64,000 nt of DNA from an uncultured Lachnospiraceae bacterium (lineage in GTDB: Bacteria; Bacillota; Clostridia; Lachnospirales; Lachnospiraceae), in NCBI GenBank assembly GCA_944380185.1, contig CALWGV010000038.1:62001-126000 (forward strand), in the 5' to 3' direction. Each line of letters opens with the position of its first letter. Within the stretch, counting starts at the first letter, position 1. Below, piece by piece: positions 33,722 through 42,899 of this stretch. The notes below the pieces were generated by a model. It saw nothing but the letters and a program-made list of their open reading frames with translations. It had not been told where the DNA came from and made no database searches. The translations under genes were made by a program, and so were the position numbers.

Positions 33722-34543
33722 TCAGCTCTCTTCCCTCACCACGCGCATCACGGCCTCAGCCAGACCGGCGCCGGTATTGGCCCCGGTGACCTCCCCGGCT
33801 GCCCGCCGTATCCTGTCCGCCGCGTTCGCCATGGCCACCGACCTGCCCGCCACGCGGAACATGGAAAGATCGTTTTCCGAATCCCCGACGGCCATGATCT
33901 CCGACCGATCCAGCCCCAGATAATCGCACAGCTCCGCCAGCGCCTGACCTTTAGATGCCTTCTTATCCGTGATCTCCGCATACCAGCGAGACGAAAAAGC
34001 GAAGTCAAAGTCCGGCTGCCGTTCCATCAGCTCATGAGCCGCCTGGCAGGCCGCCCGATTCTGGAAAAAAATCTGGAATTTTTCCACTCCTCTTTTCTCT
34101 CGGCGAATAAGCCGGGGGAGACTGGGCACAAAACGGCTCCCCTTAAAATCCCCGTGGTAAAAAAGCCGCCGGTGTATAAAAGGGACAATACTCTCATCGA
34201 TACAGGCGCCGTCCATATGGGCGCAAACCCACACCCGATATCTCTCCAGCTGAGTGAGAAAATCTTCTGCCTGTCTCCAGGGAATCAGGCACTCCCGGAT
34301 GGTCTCTCCGCTTTGCACATCCGTCAGCCTTGCTCCGTTGGACGTGATCGCATATCTCAGTCCCGGCAGGCGACGTATGGCCAGAGGGCAGCCCCTCAGA
34401 GCCCTGCCCGTGGCGGGCACCACCAGTATTCCCGCCTTTACAGCCTGTTCAAGCGCCCAGAGATTTCTCTCCGGCACCCGATGACGATTATCCAGACAAG
34501 TTCCGTCCATATCTACCGCGATCAGTTTTATCCTTCTTGCCAT
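33722..34543 (-). CDS. Cof-type HAD phosphatase
   Basis: A 273-residue HAD-IIB sugar phosphatase: motif I DMDGTCLD, motif II T in VPATGRALRG, motif III Lys in KASKGQAL, motif IV GDSENDLSMF. The cap inserted between motifs II and III is the Cof type. Substrates of such enzymes are usually sugar phosphates or phosphorylated cofactors, and the neighbouring carbohydrate region suggests a sugar phosphate. The ATG at 34543 follows GGGAGAGTGTT; an upstream in-frame start has no site. It is separated from araD by that gene's terminator. Confidence 0.88.
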   Translation of the reverse strand: MARRIKLIAVDMDGTCLDNRHRVPERNLWALEQAVKAGILVVPATGRALRGCPLAIRRLPGLRYAITSNGARLTDVQSGETIRECLIPWRQAEDFLTQLERYRVWVCAHMDGACIDESIVPFIHRRLFYHGDFKGSRFVPSLPRLIRREKRGVEKFQIFFQNRAACQAAHELMERQPDFDFAFSSRWYAEITDKKASKGQALAELCDYLGLDRSEIMAVGDSENDLSMFRVAGRSVAMANAADRIRRAAGEVTGANTGAGLAEAVMRVVREES

Positions 34544-34699
34544 AACACTCTCCCAAAACACTTTTAAAGTAAAGCCGCACATCCGCGCATAGAGACAGAT
34601 AACAGCATATCACAGCGGTATGAACTTTTCTTTAAACAAAGCTTAAATTTCTATGATTCCACCCTCACCGGATAATCTCAGGGTAAAAAGCGAGACTCA

Positions 34700-34746
34700 A
34701 AAAGCCCCTGCATTCCACCAGGCTTTCGTGGGATACAGGGGCTTTT
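34700..34746 (-). terminator. Terminator of the sgcQ-deoR-HAD-araD operon
   Basis: AAAAGCCCCTG and CAGGGGCTTTT with a further paired ATTCCAC/GTGGGAT inner stem make a 47-base hairpin ending in TTTTTGAG on the minus strand, 14 bases after the araD stop. Confidence 0.9.
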
Positions 34747-34760
34747 CGCCGGTCAGGCGA

Positions 34761-35447
34761 TCACTGTCCGTAGGTAGCATTTGCTCCATGCTTCCTGTAG
34801 TAATGACGGTCCATGATGGACTGCGGCGCGCGGGCCACCTTGGGATTGATCATCTCCGTATTGGCGGCCATCTTGGCCAGCTCCTCCAGAACCACCGCAT
34901 TGTGGACGGCCTCCTCCGGAGAGGCGCCCCAGGTAAAGGGCCCGTGGTTTTTGCACAGAACAGCCGGAATCGCCATCACATTGGTCCCCTTGAGCGCTTC
35001 CACGATCACCAGGCCGGTATTGTACTCATAGGGGCCGTTGATCTCCTCCAGGGTCAGGTTGCGCACGCAGGGAATATCTCCATAAAAGTAATCTGCGTGG
35101 GTCGTGCCGTAGCAGGGGATATCGCGGCCGGCCTGCGCCCAGGACGTAGCCCAGGTGGAATGCGTGTGGACGACACCGCCAATCTCAGGGAATTCGCGGT
35201 ACAGCACAAGGTGCGTGGGGGTATCCACCGATGGTTTGTAATGGCCTTCCACCTTATTTCCCTCCATATCCATCACAACCATGTCATCGGGCGTCAGGGT
35301 ATCGTAGTCCACTCCGCTGGGCTTAATGACAAACAGTCCCTTTTCCCGGTCAATGCCGCTGACATTTCCCCAGGTGTAGGTGATCAGTCCTCTCTTGGGA
35401 AGCTCCATATTTTGCTCATAAACACGTTTTTTCAGTTCTTCCAGCAT
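34761..35447 (-). CDS. araD: L-ribulose-5-phosphate 4-epimerase
   Basis: A 228-residue class II aldolase/adducin-fold enzyme of the AraD/UlaF/SgbE clade, turning L-ribulose 5-phosphate into D-xylulose 5-phosphate. Zinc-binding residues are visible in VVHTHST and CKNHGPFTWG, the epimerase Asp in SVDTPTHL, and further clade marks in TTHADYFYG and the C-terminal HGANATYGQ. Length and motifs are standard. Last gene of a unit beginning with sgcQ; it would link the locus to the pentose phosphate pathway. Confidence 0.95.
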   Translation of the reverse strand: MLEELKKRVYEQNMELPKRGLITYTWGNVSGIDREKGLFVIKPSGVDYDTLTPDDMVVMDMEGNKVEGHYKPSVDTPTHLVLYREFPEIGGVVHTHSTWATSWAQAGRDIPCYGTTHADYFYGDIPCVRNLTLEEINGPYEYNTGLVIVEALKGTNVMAIPAVLCKNHGPFTWGASPEEAVHNAVVLEELAKMAANTEMINPKVARAPQSIMDRHYYRKHGANATYGQ

Positions 35448-35467
35448 ACTGCAGATCCTCCTAACTT

Positions 35468-36295
35468 TTATGGGTTCAGCACAAATTTTTCGATGGCGGC
35501 CGCCACACCGTCCTCATCATTACTCATTGTAATATAATCCGCCACATTTTTCAACTCCTGCGTGCCGTTTGCCATCACCACACCCAGACCAGCCGCCTCG
35601 ATCATGGACTGATCGTTGCCCCCGTCGCCGCAGGCCATGGCATTCTCCGGTCCGAAGCCCAGGTGCTCACAGAGAATGCGAAGAGCCGCACCCTTGTTGG
35701 CATCTTTATTGTTGAGCTCAATATTGCACGGCAAAGCGGCGGTGACCGCCATATCCGGCAGATCCTCGCGAATTTTTACAATCATGCGGTCATGGACCTC
35801 CAGATCGCGGAAAAACAAAATGATCTTCTGGATATCATGATGCAGGTTGCGGATATATTCACGAAAATTGTCCACCGGACTGCGGGTAGCCTTGATAATC
35901 TTTACCACATCCTCGTCCACATAATCTAACAGATGGTCAAAGAACTTTCGATCGCTCTTGCCCCAGCCATCCACATAACAGTCGTACATCGTGTGAAACT
36001 GCTCCACATAATCAAAGATCTCCTCAGCCCTCTCATAAGGGATCTCCGCCGTGTGGATGGCCCCATCGATGCGGGAATCCCAGACACTGCCGCCGTTTAT
36101 ACAGATGCCGTAGCGCACAAAGGGAAGCGCCCGCACCATCTCGGGCACGCCGCCAAAGGTCCGCCCTGTGGCCGGGACGATATGCACGCCCTTCTCAGCC
36201 GCCCTGGTAAGAGCCTCTCTGGTCCGGGGCGTCAGTTCCTTGCGCGAATTCAGCAGTGTGCCGTCCAGATCTACCGCTATCAGTTTTATATCCAT
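35468..36295 (-). CDS. Cof-type HAD phosphatase
   Basis: A 275-residue HAD-IIB phosphatase with DLDGTLLN, VPATGRTFGG, motif III Lys in KDANKGAALR, and CGDGGNDQSMI. Intact. ATG after AAGGAGATAGCAG. It sits between the DeoR regulator and araD in the same transcript; it may remove phosphate from excess sugar phosphate made by the pathway. Distinct from the HAD proteins at 33722 and 53135, with the same domain plan. Confidence 0.9.
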   Translation of the reverse strand: MDIKLIAVDLDGTLLNSRKELTPRTREALTRAAEKGVHIVPATGRTFGGVPEMVRALPFVRYGICINGGSVWDSRIDGAIHTAEIPYERAEEIFDYVEQFHTMYDCYVDGWGKSDRKFFDHLLDYVDEDVVKIIKATRSPVDNFREYIRNLHHDIQKIILFFRDLEVHDRMIVKIREDLPDMAVTAALPCNIELNNKDANKGAALRILCEHLGFGPENAMACGDGGNDQSMIEAAGLGVVMANGTQELKNVADYITMSNDEDGVAAAIEKFVLNP

Positions 36296-36378
36296 CTGCT
36301 ATCTCCTTAATTCCGTTTTTTGTTTCTCTCACCCTTCGGCGTCAATCTTCTTCTCTTCTCCCTATTTCTCCGTCATTC

Positions 36379-37143
36379 TCACACCTGCTCCACTTCGATC
36401 CCCATGGAACACAGTCTCTCCACAATATCGGCGGACAACTCTTTTCCGGTAATAACGCGGGATACCTTTTTCAGATCGCAGATGTTTAAAAATGCCTTTG
36501 TGTCAAACTTGGAGTGATCGCACATCAGAATCACCTCCGCGGCAGATTCCACGATCAGCTTTTTGATCTGGATATCATCGGGAGTGTAGCTCATGATACC
36601 CTGCTCCAGATCGATGGCGTCTGCGCTCAGGAAAGCTTTGTCCGCGCGGAATCTTCTGAGCATATCCTCGGCAAAAAAACCGTATGTGGAATAGTAGGTC
36701 TTGCGCAAAAATCCCCCGATCATCAATATATCCATCTGAGGCCGTTTGGCCAGCTCTACCGCCGTGAGAAGATCGTAGGTGACCGCCGTGAGATGACGGT
36801 CACCCCGGATTCTTTTGGCCAGCTCCCGAATCGTCGTGCCGGCATCAAAGACAATATATTCATTGTCACAGATATATCTGCGCGCAGCCTCGGCCATACG
36901 GATTTTTTCTTCCACATTCATGCCGCTGCGCATGCGCAGGGAAGGCTCGATGCGCAGCTTATGATTGACACTCATAATGCCGCCTCTGGTTTTTTCCACC
37001 GAGCCCTCCTCATCCAGTTCATCTATGTCCCTGCGCACCGTAGCCTTTGACACATCCAAAGCCCGGGCGATATCATCGATAGAAATAATCTCACGACTTT
37101 CCGCCAGCTCCAGAATTTTATTTTTTCGTTCTTCTTTAATCAT
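36379..37143 (-). CDS. DeoR-family transcriptional regulator
   Basis: A 254-residue repressor: N-terminal HTH (IISIDDIARALDVSKATVRRDIDELDEEG) and a C-terminal sugar-phosphate-binding DeoR sensor domain with VFDAGTTIRELAK and the terminal CDHSKFD region. It begins six bases after the sgcQ-like gene, in the same transcript, so it is likely a local regulator of this locus, like SgcR. The ligand is probably a pathway sugar phosphate. The ribosome site is weak. Confidence 0.9.
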   Translation of the reverse strand: MIKEERKNKILELAESREIISIDDIARALDVSKATVRRDIDELDEEGSVEKTRGGIMSVNHKLRIEPSLRMRSGMNVEEKIRMAEAARRYICDNEYIVFDAGTTIRELAKRIRGDRHLTAVTYDLLTAVELAKRPQMDILMIGGFLRKTYYSTYGFFAEDMLRRFRADKAFLSADAIDLEQGIMSYTPDDIQIKKLIVESAAEVILMCDHSKFDTKAFLNICDLKKVSRVITGKELSADIVERLCSMGIEVEQV

Positions 37144-37149
37144 ATAAAA

Positions 37150-37965
37150 TTATAATGTCTTTCTGAATTCCTTGACCACATCCATGAATTCCTTGACTCT
37201 GGACTGGTCCACCGCATTTTCAAATACGCCGTCGTACTTGAAGGTGGTGGCGCAGACTGCGCCGTCGGCTACGCTCAGCTGGCGCACAATGTTGTCTTTA
37301 TTGCAGCCGGTGTTGCACAGAATAGGCGTCTGCTTCACAGCCCCCTTGACAATACTGAGTACCTGCGTGTCCGTCTCAGAACCGGCGGTCAGACCCGATA
37401 CGCACAGAGCATCCGGCCTGTTATTAAATTCGGTGGAACGGGCAATATCGGCAATATTGCGATCCGCCAGGTATTTGGCAGCCTCAGGAACAATATTGTA
37501 CAGCATCTTCACATCGCCGGCACCGATAGCCATCTTATGACGAACGGTGGCCCCCACATTGGTGTTCCACAGACCAAAATCGCTGGCATACACACCGGAG
37601 ATAATCTCACGGATAAACTTGGCTCCCACAGCCACCGCCAGATCAAGAGATGCCACGGGATCCCACAGACAGTTGACGCCGTAGGGAATCTTGATCTCCT
37701 TTTTCAGTTCACCGATCACATTGGCCATGGCAGCCACAGTGACTGTCTCTACCTTAGTCAGATAGGGAAGACTGAATTCGTTGGAGAACATCACTCCGTC
37801 CACGCCGCCGTCCTGCAGGGCGTGCAGATCCTTTCTGGCGCACTCCACCACCTTGTCCATTCCGCCTTCAGCATCATAATAGGGATCGCCGGGAAGCGGC
37901 TGCAGATGACACATGGCAATAATAGGCTTTTTTACTCCAAAAAGTTCTTCCATCCAGGTTAGCAT
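37150..37965 (-). CDS. sgcQ: BtpA/SgcQ-family protein
   Basis: A 271-residue barrel protein of the BtpA family, similar to E. coli SgcQ in the sgc operon. Visible family marks are AMCHLQPLPGDP, GGVDGVMFSNEF, PYGVNCLWDP and SGLTAGSET. The reaction is not known; BtpA members include a photosystem biogenesis factor and putative sugar-phosphate enzymes. It is first in the sgcQ-deoR-HAD-araD unit and diverges from the sgcE-like gene. ATG after AAGGAGGATTTGTCATC. Confidence 0.88.
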   Translation of the reverse strand: MLTWMEELFGVKKPIIAMCHLQPLPGDPYYDAEGGMDKVVECARKDLHALQDGGVDGVMFSNEFSLPYLTKVETVTVAAMANVIGELKKEIKIPYGVNCLWDPVASLDLAVAVGAKFIREIISGVYASDFGLWNTNVGATVRHKMAIGAGDVKMLYNIVPEAAKYLADRNIADIARSTEFNNRPDALCVSGLTAGSETDTQVLSIVKGAVKQTPILCNTGCNKDNIVRQLSVADGAVCATTFKYDGVFENAVDQSRVKEFMDVVKEFRKTL

Positions 37966-38123
37966 GATGACAAATCCTCCTTAAAAATAAATAGCGGTTC
38001 CTACACCTTTTTGCCCGTATTTCCGGATGGTTCTATCATACCATGTTCCGCCCGCCTTTACAAGACTTTTTTCATTTATTTATCAAAATATTTCAGTTTG
38101 AATCATCTTTTCTCAATTTTTCC

Positions 38124-38152
38124 TTGCTTTATTTGATTCAATATGATAAAAT
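38124..38152 (+). promoter_or_regulatory. Promoter of the sgcE-like gene
   Basis: TTGCTT (38124-38129) and TAAAAT (38147-38152) are 17 bases apart. The 286-base gap to the divergent sgcQ-like gene holds this promoter and an AT-rich tract; the minus-strand promoter is not clear. Confidence 0.55.
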
Positions 38153-38251
38153 AATGATGCAAAAATTGCACAAAACCAAGGGAAGACGCCTTTTTCTCCC
38201 ACAATGAGGAGGAATGCGGCACTCCCCACTGAGACAAAAAGAGGTGAATCC

Positions 38252-38887
38252 ATGATAACAATCATTCCTTCCATTGCTTCTGCCAGTCAGCTGAATCTGC
38301 AGGCAGAGCTCTCACGCCTGGGCTCCACCCCCCGTCTTCACATCGACATAGAGGACGGTAATTTTCTCCCCAACATTACTTTTGGCATGAAAACCGTACG
38401 GGCTATCGCCTCCGCCTCCACAGCGCAGATGGATGCTCATCTGCTGGTCACCAATCCAAAAGACTATGTGAATCCCATGGCTGACTGCGGTTTGCGCATG
38501 CTGGCCTTTCACATTGAAGCGGCCGCCTATCCCGCAGATGTGCTGGAGCATATCCGCAGGCGCGGCATGAAAGCTGGTTTGGCCTTCAACTTCAAAACCT
38601 CCGTCCGTGAAGCCCTTCCCTTTCTCTCCCGTCTGGACTATGTGCTGATCATGACGGCCGAACCAGACGGCGGCGACTGCAGCTTCTGCCCGGAGATTCT
38701 GTCCAAAATCCGGGAGGCCCGAGACCTTCTGCCTGATCACATCTCCGTCTGGGTGGACGGCGGCATCGGAGAAAAAGAACTGGCACGGGTCGCCGCTGCC
38801 GGAGCCGATACCGTCATCATGGGCCGCGCAGTCTGGCAGGCTGAGGATCCGGAGGACCAGGTTCGGAGACTGCAAAAGCTGTTCTGA
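38252..38887 (+). CDS. sgcE: Ribulose-phosphate 3-epimerase-like enzyme (SgcE-like)
   Basis: A 211-residue TIM barrel of the ribulose-phosphate-binding group. Catalytic metal ligands of the RPE family are present: S in IPSIAS, H and D in LHIDIEDGNFLPN, H in MDAHLLV and D in WVDGGIG. The usual SVNPGFGGQ phosphate loop, however, reads TAEPDGGDCSF, so phosphate or sugar recognition must differ. E. coli SgcE is the closest by context (next to sgcQ, PTS). The ATG at 38252 follows GAGGTGAATCC; an upstream longer frame is not supported. Convergent with the PTS operon. Confidence 0.82.
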   Translation: MITIIPSIASASQLNLQAELSRLGSTPRLHIDIEDGNFLPNITFGMKTVRAIASASTAQMDAHLLVTNPKDYVNPMADCGLRMLAFHIEAAAYPADVLEHIRRRGMKAGLAFNFKTSVREALPFLSRLDYVLIMTAEPDGGDCSFCPEILSKIREARDLLPDHISVWVDGGIGEKELARVAAAGADTVIMGRAVWQAEDPEDQVRRLQKLF

Positions 38888-38906
38888 GCTCAATCCGTAT
38901 CACAGC

Positions 38907-38940
38907 AAAAGAGCGCTTCTCCCCACGGAAGCGCTCTTTT
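38907..38940. terminator. Terminator after the sgcE-like gene
   Basis: AAAAGAGCGCTTC and GAAGCGCTCTTTT form a 13-bp stem with an 8-base loop, then TTATC; it can serve both the sgcE-like gene and the convergent IIB gene. Confidence 0.85.
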
Positions 38941-39016
38941 TATCTTTTCTTTATCCATACTCAACCATTGAATGGAGTATTTTCGTTTTCCTTTCAAAAG
39001 TCCCCCGCAAAGCCTC

Positions 39017-39310
39017 TCATTTTTTATCCAGGCCAGCTTCTTTGATCTTTTCCTCGATCTCCTGCTCGGACAAAAGGTTCTTCAATCCAACGATCACTGT
39101 GCCGTGAGCTGCAGCATTGGCGAACTGCTTAACGAAGTTCTGAGACACAAACACGGCGTCATACTCCGATGCCATGTTCTGAGCAGCGCCGACACTGTTG
39201 TGATCCACCTTCACATCTACGCCAAGTTTTTTGAAAACCTTGCTGATCTTCATCTTAATCATCTGGCTGGACCCCATACCGTTTCCACATGCTGCTATCA
39301 CTTTTAACAT
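39017..39310 (-). CDS. ulaB: PTS ascorbate-family IIB component
   Basis: A 97-residue UlaB/SgcB-type IIB protein. The phosphorylated cysteine is C8 in VIAACGNGMGSS. It takes phosphate from the IIA protein and passes it to sugar in the IIC membrane component. Third gene of the IIA-IIC-IIB operon. ATG after GGGAGGATGTATTT. Confidence 0.92.
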   Translation of the reverse strand: MLKVIAACGNGMGSSQMIKMKISKVFKKLGVDVKVDHNSVGAAQNMASEYDAVFVSQNFVKQFANAAAHGTVIVGLKNLLSEQEIEEKIKEAGLDKK

Positions 39311-39433
39311 AAATACATCCTCCCTTACTTATTTTGCAAACAGCATGCTGACTGCCAGCATGCTGTCTGCTTATTGTTATTTTATCGAAAACAGAAATCT
39401 ACGTCAACTGCTTTTGCAGAGAATCTTCCCGCA

Positions 39434-40888
39434 TCAGCTCTGTTTTCCAACCTTCTCCTTGTAGGCCTCGTAATCCTCGGCGATCAGGAAGTAGTTCTCT
39501 TTGTTCTTTCTATACTGCAGCTGAGGGATCAGGAGCAGAACAATGATACACAGCGCATAGCCGCCCCAGCTCAGATACTTCATGGCAGCACCACCGATGA
39601 GCCAGATGGTGTCCATATCAAAGTTGCCGTGCCAGCCGCCGTACTGAGCAGTCTGGAACATGGAAGCACATACCGCACCGCCCAGCACCTGCAGAATACC
39701 GGAGACAAAGGTAAGAATAGCAGCTGCTTTGACACCGCCCTTGTGGTTGGCGAATACGGCGAAGGTCGCATTGTCAAAGAACACAGGTACGAATCCGGTG
39801 ATGATCAGTACCGGGCTCTGGAATACGATCAGTCCGATAATGGCCAGGAACTGTCCCAGGGCACCAAAGATAAAGCCGAGGGTTACCGCGTTGGGGTTAC
39901 CAAAACCATATGTAGCAGCGCAATCCACAGCGGGCATGGAGCCGGGCAGCAGTCTCTCGGAAATACCGGTAAAGGATTCGGTCAGCTCTGCCACGAACAT
40001 ACGAACGCCCAGCTGCAGGATCGTCAGGTATACGGCAAATTCAAAGGCCGTGGTGATAATGTAGAACACAAAGTTCATCGATGTGGAGGAGGAATCCAGT
40101 TCCGCCATCAGATCGGGACCCAGCAGGGCGATGATGATACCGAAGAAGATGATCATCAGCGTACCGGTGGCAACCACGTTGTCGTTGAAAATGGACAGGA
40201 AGCCGGGCAGCTTCACATCCTCCAGCTTCTTGCTGTTCTTGCCCAGCTTAGGTGCCAGCTTGCTGACAAACCACACGCCGAACATCTGCTGATGACCGAT
40301 GGCAAAACCGCCGCCGTCCGTCAGATCCTGCGTGGCCTCAACGGTAAGGTTGGAGGATACGGACCAGTACAGGCCGAGCAGAATGCCCAGAAGAATCACT
40401 GCGGTCAGATCCTGCAGAGCCGGGAAGCAGAACACGATCATCCACAGGCCAGTGGCCGACTGCTGTACCATGATGTGGCCGGTGATAAACACGGTGCGCA
40501 GCTTGGTAATCTTGCGCAGAGCCACCAACAGGATATTCAGCAGGAAGGCTACCAGCAGGCCGACCATTACCAGAGAGGTAGTGCGTCCCATGCTTTCCAG
40601 AGCAGCCATAGCGGCAGACTGTCCGAAATAAGGGTCGATAACGGCGGCAGACAGATTAAATCTCTGATTCAGTCCGGCCAGGATCGGACGGAAGGTGCTG
40701 ACCAGTCCGCTGGAGCCTACATTCAGGATCATGTAGCCTACCGTCGCCTTTACAAATCCCGCATAAGCCTCATAGATAGGCTTTTTCAGCAGCAGATAGC
40801 CGATAAAAACCAGGATACCTACGAAAAACGCAGGCTGCGTCAAAATGTTCGTTTGGAAAAATTCCCAAATCGATAAAATAATCTCCAT
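39434..40888 (-). CDS. ulaA: PTS ascorbate-family IIC permease
   Basis: A 484-residue UlaA-type membrane permease with about 11 hydrophobic segments and family motifs such as LTDGGGFAIGHQQMFG, LPGFLSIFNDN and GIRMFVAEL-like VRMFVAELTESFTGISERLLPG. It takes up L-ascorbate or a related acid and phosphorylates it with IIB. It lies between the IIA and IIB genes. A second, separate copy is at 45338-46819. ATG after AAGGAGGTATTGT. Confidence 0.93.
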   Translation of the reverse strand: MEIILSIWEFFQTNILTQPAFFVGILVFIGYLLLKKPIYEAYAGFVKATVGYMILNVGSSGLVSTFRPILAGLNQRFNLSAAVIDPYFGQSAAMAALESMGRTTSLVMVGLLVAFLLNILLVALRKITKLRTVFITGHIMVQQSATGLWMIVFCFPALQDLTAVILLGILLGLYWSVSSNLTVEATQDLTDGGGFAIGHQQMFGVWFVSKLAPKLGKNSKKLEDVKLPGFLSIFNDNVVATGTLMIIFFGIIIALLGPDLMAELDSSSTSMNFVFYIITTAFEFAVYLTILQLGVRMFVAELTESFTGISERLLPGSMPAVDCAATYGFGNPNAVTLGFIFGALGQFLAIIGLIVFQSPVLIITGFVPVFFDNATFAVFANHKGGVKAAAILTFVSGILQVLGGAVCASMFQTAQYGGWHGNFDMDTIWLIGGAAMKYLSWGGYALCIIVLLLIPQLQYRKNKENYFLIAEDYEAYKEKVGKQS

Positions 40889-40998
40889 ACAATACCTCCT
40901 TGTTAAGTTTGCATTTTTACATGGATGTCACAACGCTTATCGCCAAAGCTGCCCCGATCGCTGGCAGCTTCAGTTTCCTATGTCCATTCCGTGCCCGC

Positions 40999-41436
40999 TT
41001 AGAGCAAAGCCTTGATCTCCTCGAGAGTCTTCGCCTCACCCAGCTTAGCGACAAACTCTTCATCGCTTAAAAACTCCATCAGCCCTTCCAGATTCTTCAG
41101 ATGCTTCTCCTCATCATTGGAAGCCAGAACGAAGAACAAGCGGGCATCCTTCTCGTGATCCTCCGGGTCAAACACCACCGGCGTATTGCTCTTCATAAAA
41201 CAGAGCGTCGTCTCATTTACATTGGGCTTATCCTCCGCATGAGGAATCGCAATATCAGGAGCAATCACAATGTAGGGACCAAATTTCTTGACGCTGTTGA
41301 CGATACTGTCTGCGTAAGCAGGCTTCACCGCCCCTGCGTCAATCAGCGGCTGGACAGAAGCCCTCACTGCGTCCTCCCAGTTGTCAAAGCCATCATGGAT
41401 TGAATAATAACCTTTGTCGATCAATTCTTTCAGCAT
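40999..41436 (-). CDS. ulaC: PTS ascorbate-family IIA component
   Basis: A 145-residue fructose/mannitol-type IIA domain with the phosphohistidine H66 in IAPDIAIPHAEDK. It accepts phosphate from HPr and gives it to IIB. First gene of the PTS operon, 228 bases from the LysR gene. ATG after GGAGGGCG. Confidence 0.92.
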   Translation of the reverse strand: MLKELIDKGYYSIHDGFDNWEDAVRASVQPLIDAGAVKPAYADSIVNSVKKFGPYIVIAPDIAIPHAEDKPNVNETTLCFMKSNTPVVFDPEDHEKDARLFFVLASNDEEKHLKNLEGLMEFLSDEEFVAKLGEAKTLEEIKALL

Positions 41437-41664
41437 GTTTGTCTGCGCCCTCCTTCATTCTGTTTGGGGAATTGGTTATTCTGTTCAACCGGATGTTTCT
41501 ATTCTACTATTTTTTAGGCAGAATGTAAAGGCACATTTTATTATTTTTTTAATGTTTTTTCATTGTTTTCGCCTTTTATTTCAAATCCAATCATTTTATG
41601 CACAGCTTTAAGTATATTTTGTCTATCTTTGCATCATTTTTTACATAAACCGAACAAAATGCGC

Positions 41665-42615
41665 TCATCTCTTCTTCTGCTGATCTGAACCTGCCGCCCG
41701 GTCCGCCTCCCGCTGTTTTTCAGCAAGAATTTTTACAAATTCCGCCGATATGGCGGAAGATATTCGGCCATTCCACAGGGCAATCAAATCCAGGTTCGGA
41801 TCCTCGCTGAGAGGAGGCATAACAAAGGGAATCATTTTATGTTCAGCGCTGGGCGTGACGGAATACCCCACCACAATAGATATGCCAAACCCGGCCTTGA
41901 CCAACAGCGCCGACTGTGCAGGTGAGGCGCTGTAGAGAATCGTATTGTCCGGGTACATATCCCGCAATTCTCTCTGCAGTTTTGCCACAATAGGCGTACT
42001 GTTTTTCAGATCCCGGAAAATCCAAGTACTCCCTTCGATATCCTGAGGCGTCAGCTCTTCCTTCTCCGCCAGCGGACTGCTGGACGGGACCAGACAGAAA
42101 AAATGCCCCTTGCGCAGAAAAGTCTGCCGAAAACCTGTAGCCGCTGCCGCCGGACTTCTCATGCAGCAGACCACATCCAGCTCGCCGGCCTGAATGTCCT
42201 GGATCAGCTGAGAAAAGGGCGCCACCTTGATCTTGACAAAAGCATCGGGATATTCCTTTCGCAGTACCTGCATAGTCCCGGCCAATCCCGGCAGCTCCTC
42301 CAGATCCGTAAAGCCTACTGTGACTGTGCCGCTGTACTTGGCATCCAGTTTTCTGGCGTTTCCCACAATGATGTCTATTTCATTCAGCAAAGCCTCAAAC
42401 TCCGTCTGCAGATAAGCGCCCGCGCTGGACAGCTCCACCTTTTTGCTGTGGCGATGAAACAGTTTTACGCCCAGCTCCTGCTCCATCATGTGGATCTGTC
42501 GGCTGAACGTGGACTGTGTCGTATAGAGATTCTCTGCCGCCCGCGAAAAATTCAGCGTTTTGGCCAACATCAGAAAATATTCTATCTGCCGCAATGTTAT
42601 GGATCGCTGTGACAT
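41665..42615 (-). CDS. LysR-family transcriptional regulator
   Basis: A 316-residue LysR regulator: HTH residues about 3-62 (TLNFSRAAENLYTTQSTFSRQIHMMEQELG) and a co-inducer-binding domain about 90-300. It is transcribed ahead of the PTS genes in the same direction with a 228-base AT-rich gap that holds the PTS promoter. It is a likely PTS activator; the ligand is unknown. The ATG at 42615 follows GGGGGATGC. Having both LysR and DeoR proteins at this locus suggests two separate signals. Confidence 0.88.
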   Translation of the reverse strand: MSQRSITLRQIEYFLMLAKTLNFSRAAENLYTTQSTFSRQIHMMEQELGVKLFHRHSKKVELSSAGAYLQTEFEALLNEIDIIVGNARKLDAKYSGTVTVGFTDLEELPGLAGTMQVLRKEYPDAFVKIKVAPFSQLIQDIQAGELDVVCCMRSPAAAATGFRQTFLRKGHFFCLVPSSSPLAEKEELTPQDIEGSTWIFRDLKNSTPIVAKLQRELRDMYPDNTILYSASPAQSALLVKAGFGISIVVGYSVTPSAEHKMIPFVMPPLSEDPNLDLIALWNGRISSAISAEFVKILAEKQREADRAAGSDQQKKR

Positions 42616-42899
42616 AAAAGCATCCCCCATCCTCACGCGCTGCTTTTCCTGACCGTTTTCTCACTCTTGTGCGGTCTGACTTCAAATTCATATCCCAGAC
42701 CTGCTTATATGTGAATATATCACAATGTTTTTGCCTTGTACAATTCTTTTTTTGATCGAATTGATTTAAAAAACGAATAATTCATCCCATTTATGCATGA
42801 TCACTTAAATACAAAAGGAACATCGCCAAAACAGGAGAGGGACCCGAAATTTTCCGGGTCCCCGAAAGTCAGCTTCCTACAAGAATTGCATATCCCCGA
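42616..42899. other. Intergenic region upstream of the LysR gene
   Basis: This 284-base gap has a hairpin GGGACCCG/CGGGTCCC (42839-42862) 37 bases beyond the esterase stop, a likely terminator for the esterase gene although the T run is weak. The remaining sequence is AT-rich and shows no gene. Confidence 0.5.

Noticed and set aside
39374..40876. 500-codon plus-strand open frame
   Set aside because: It is antisense to the UlaA-type permease and its composition (Gln, His, Gly rich) is typical of a shadow of a membrane protein gene.
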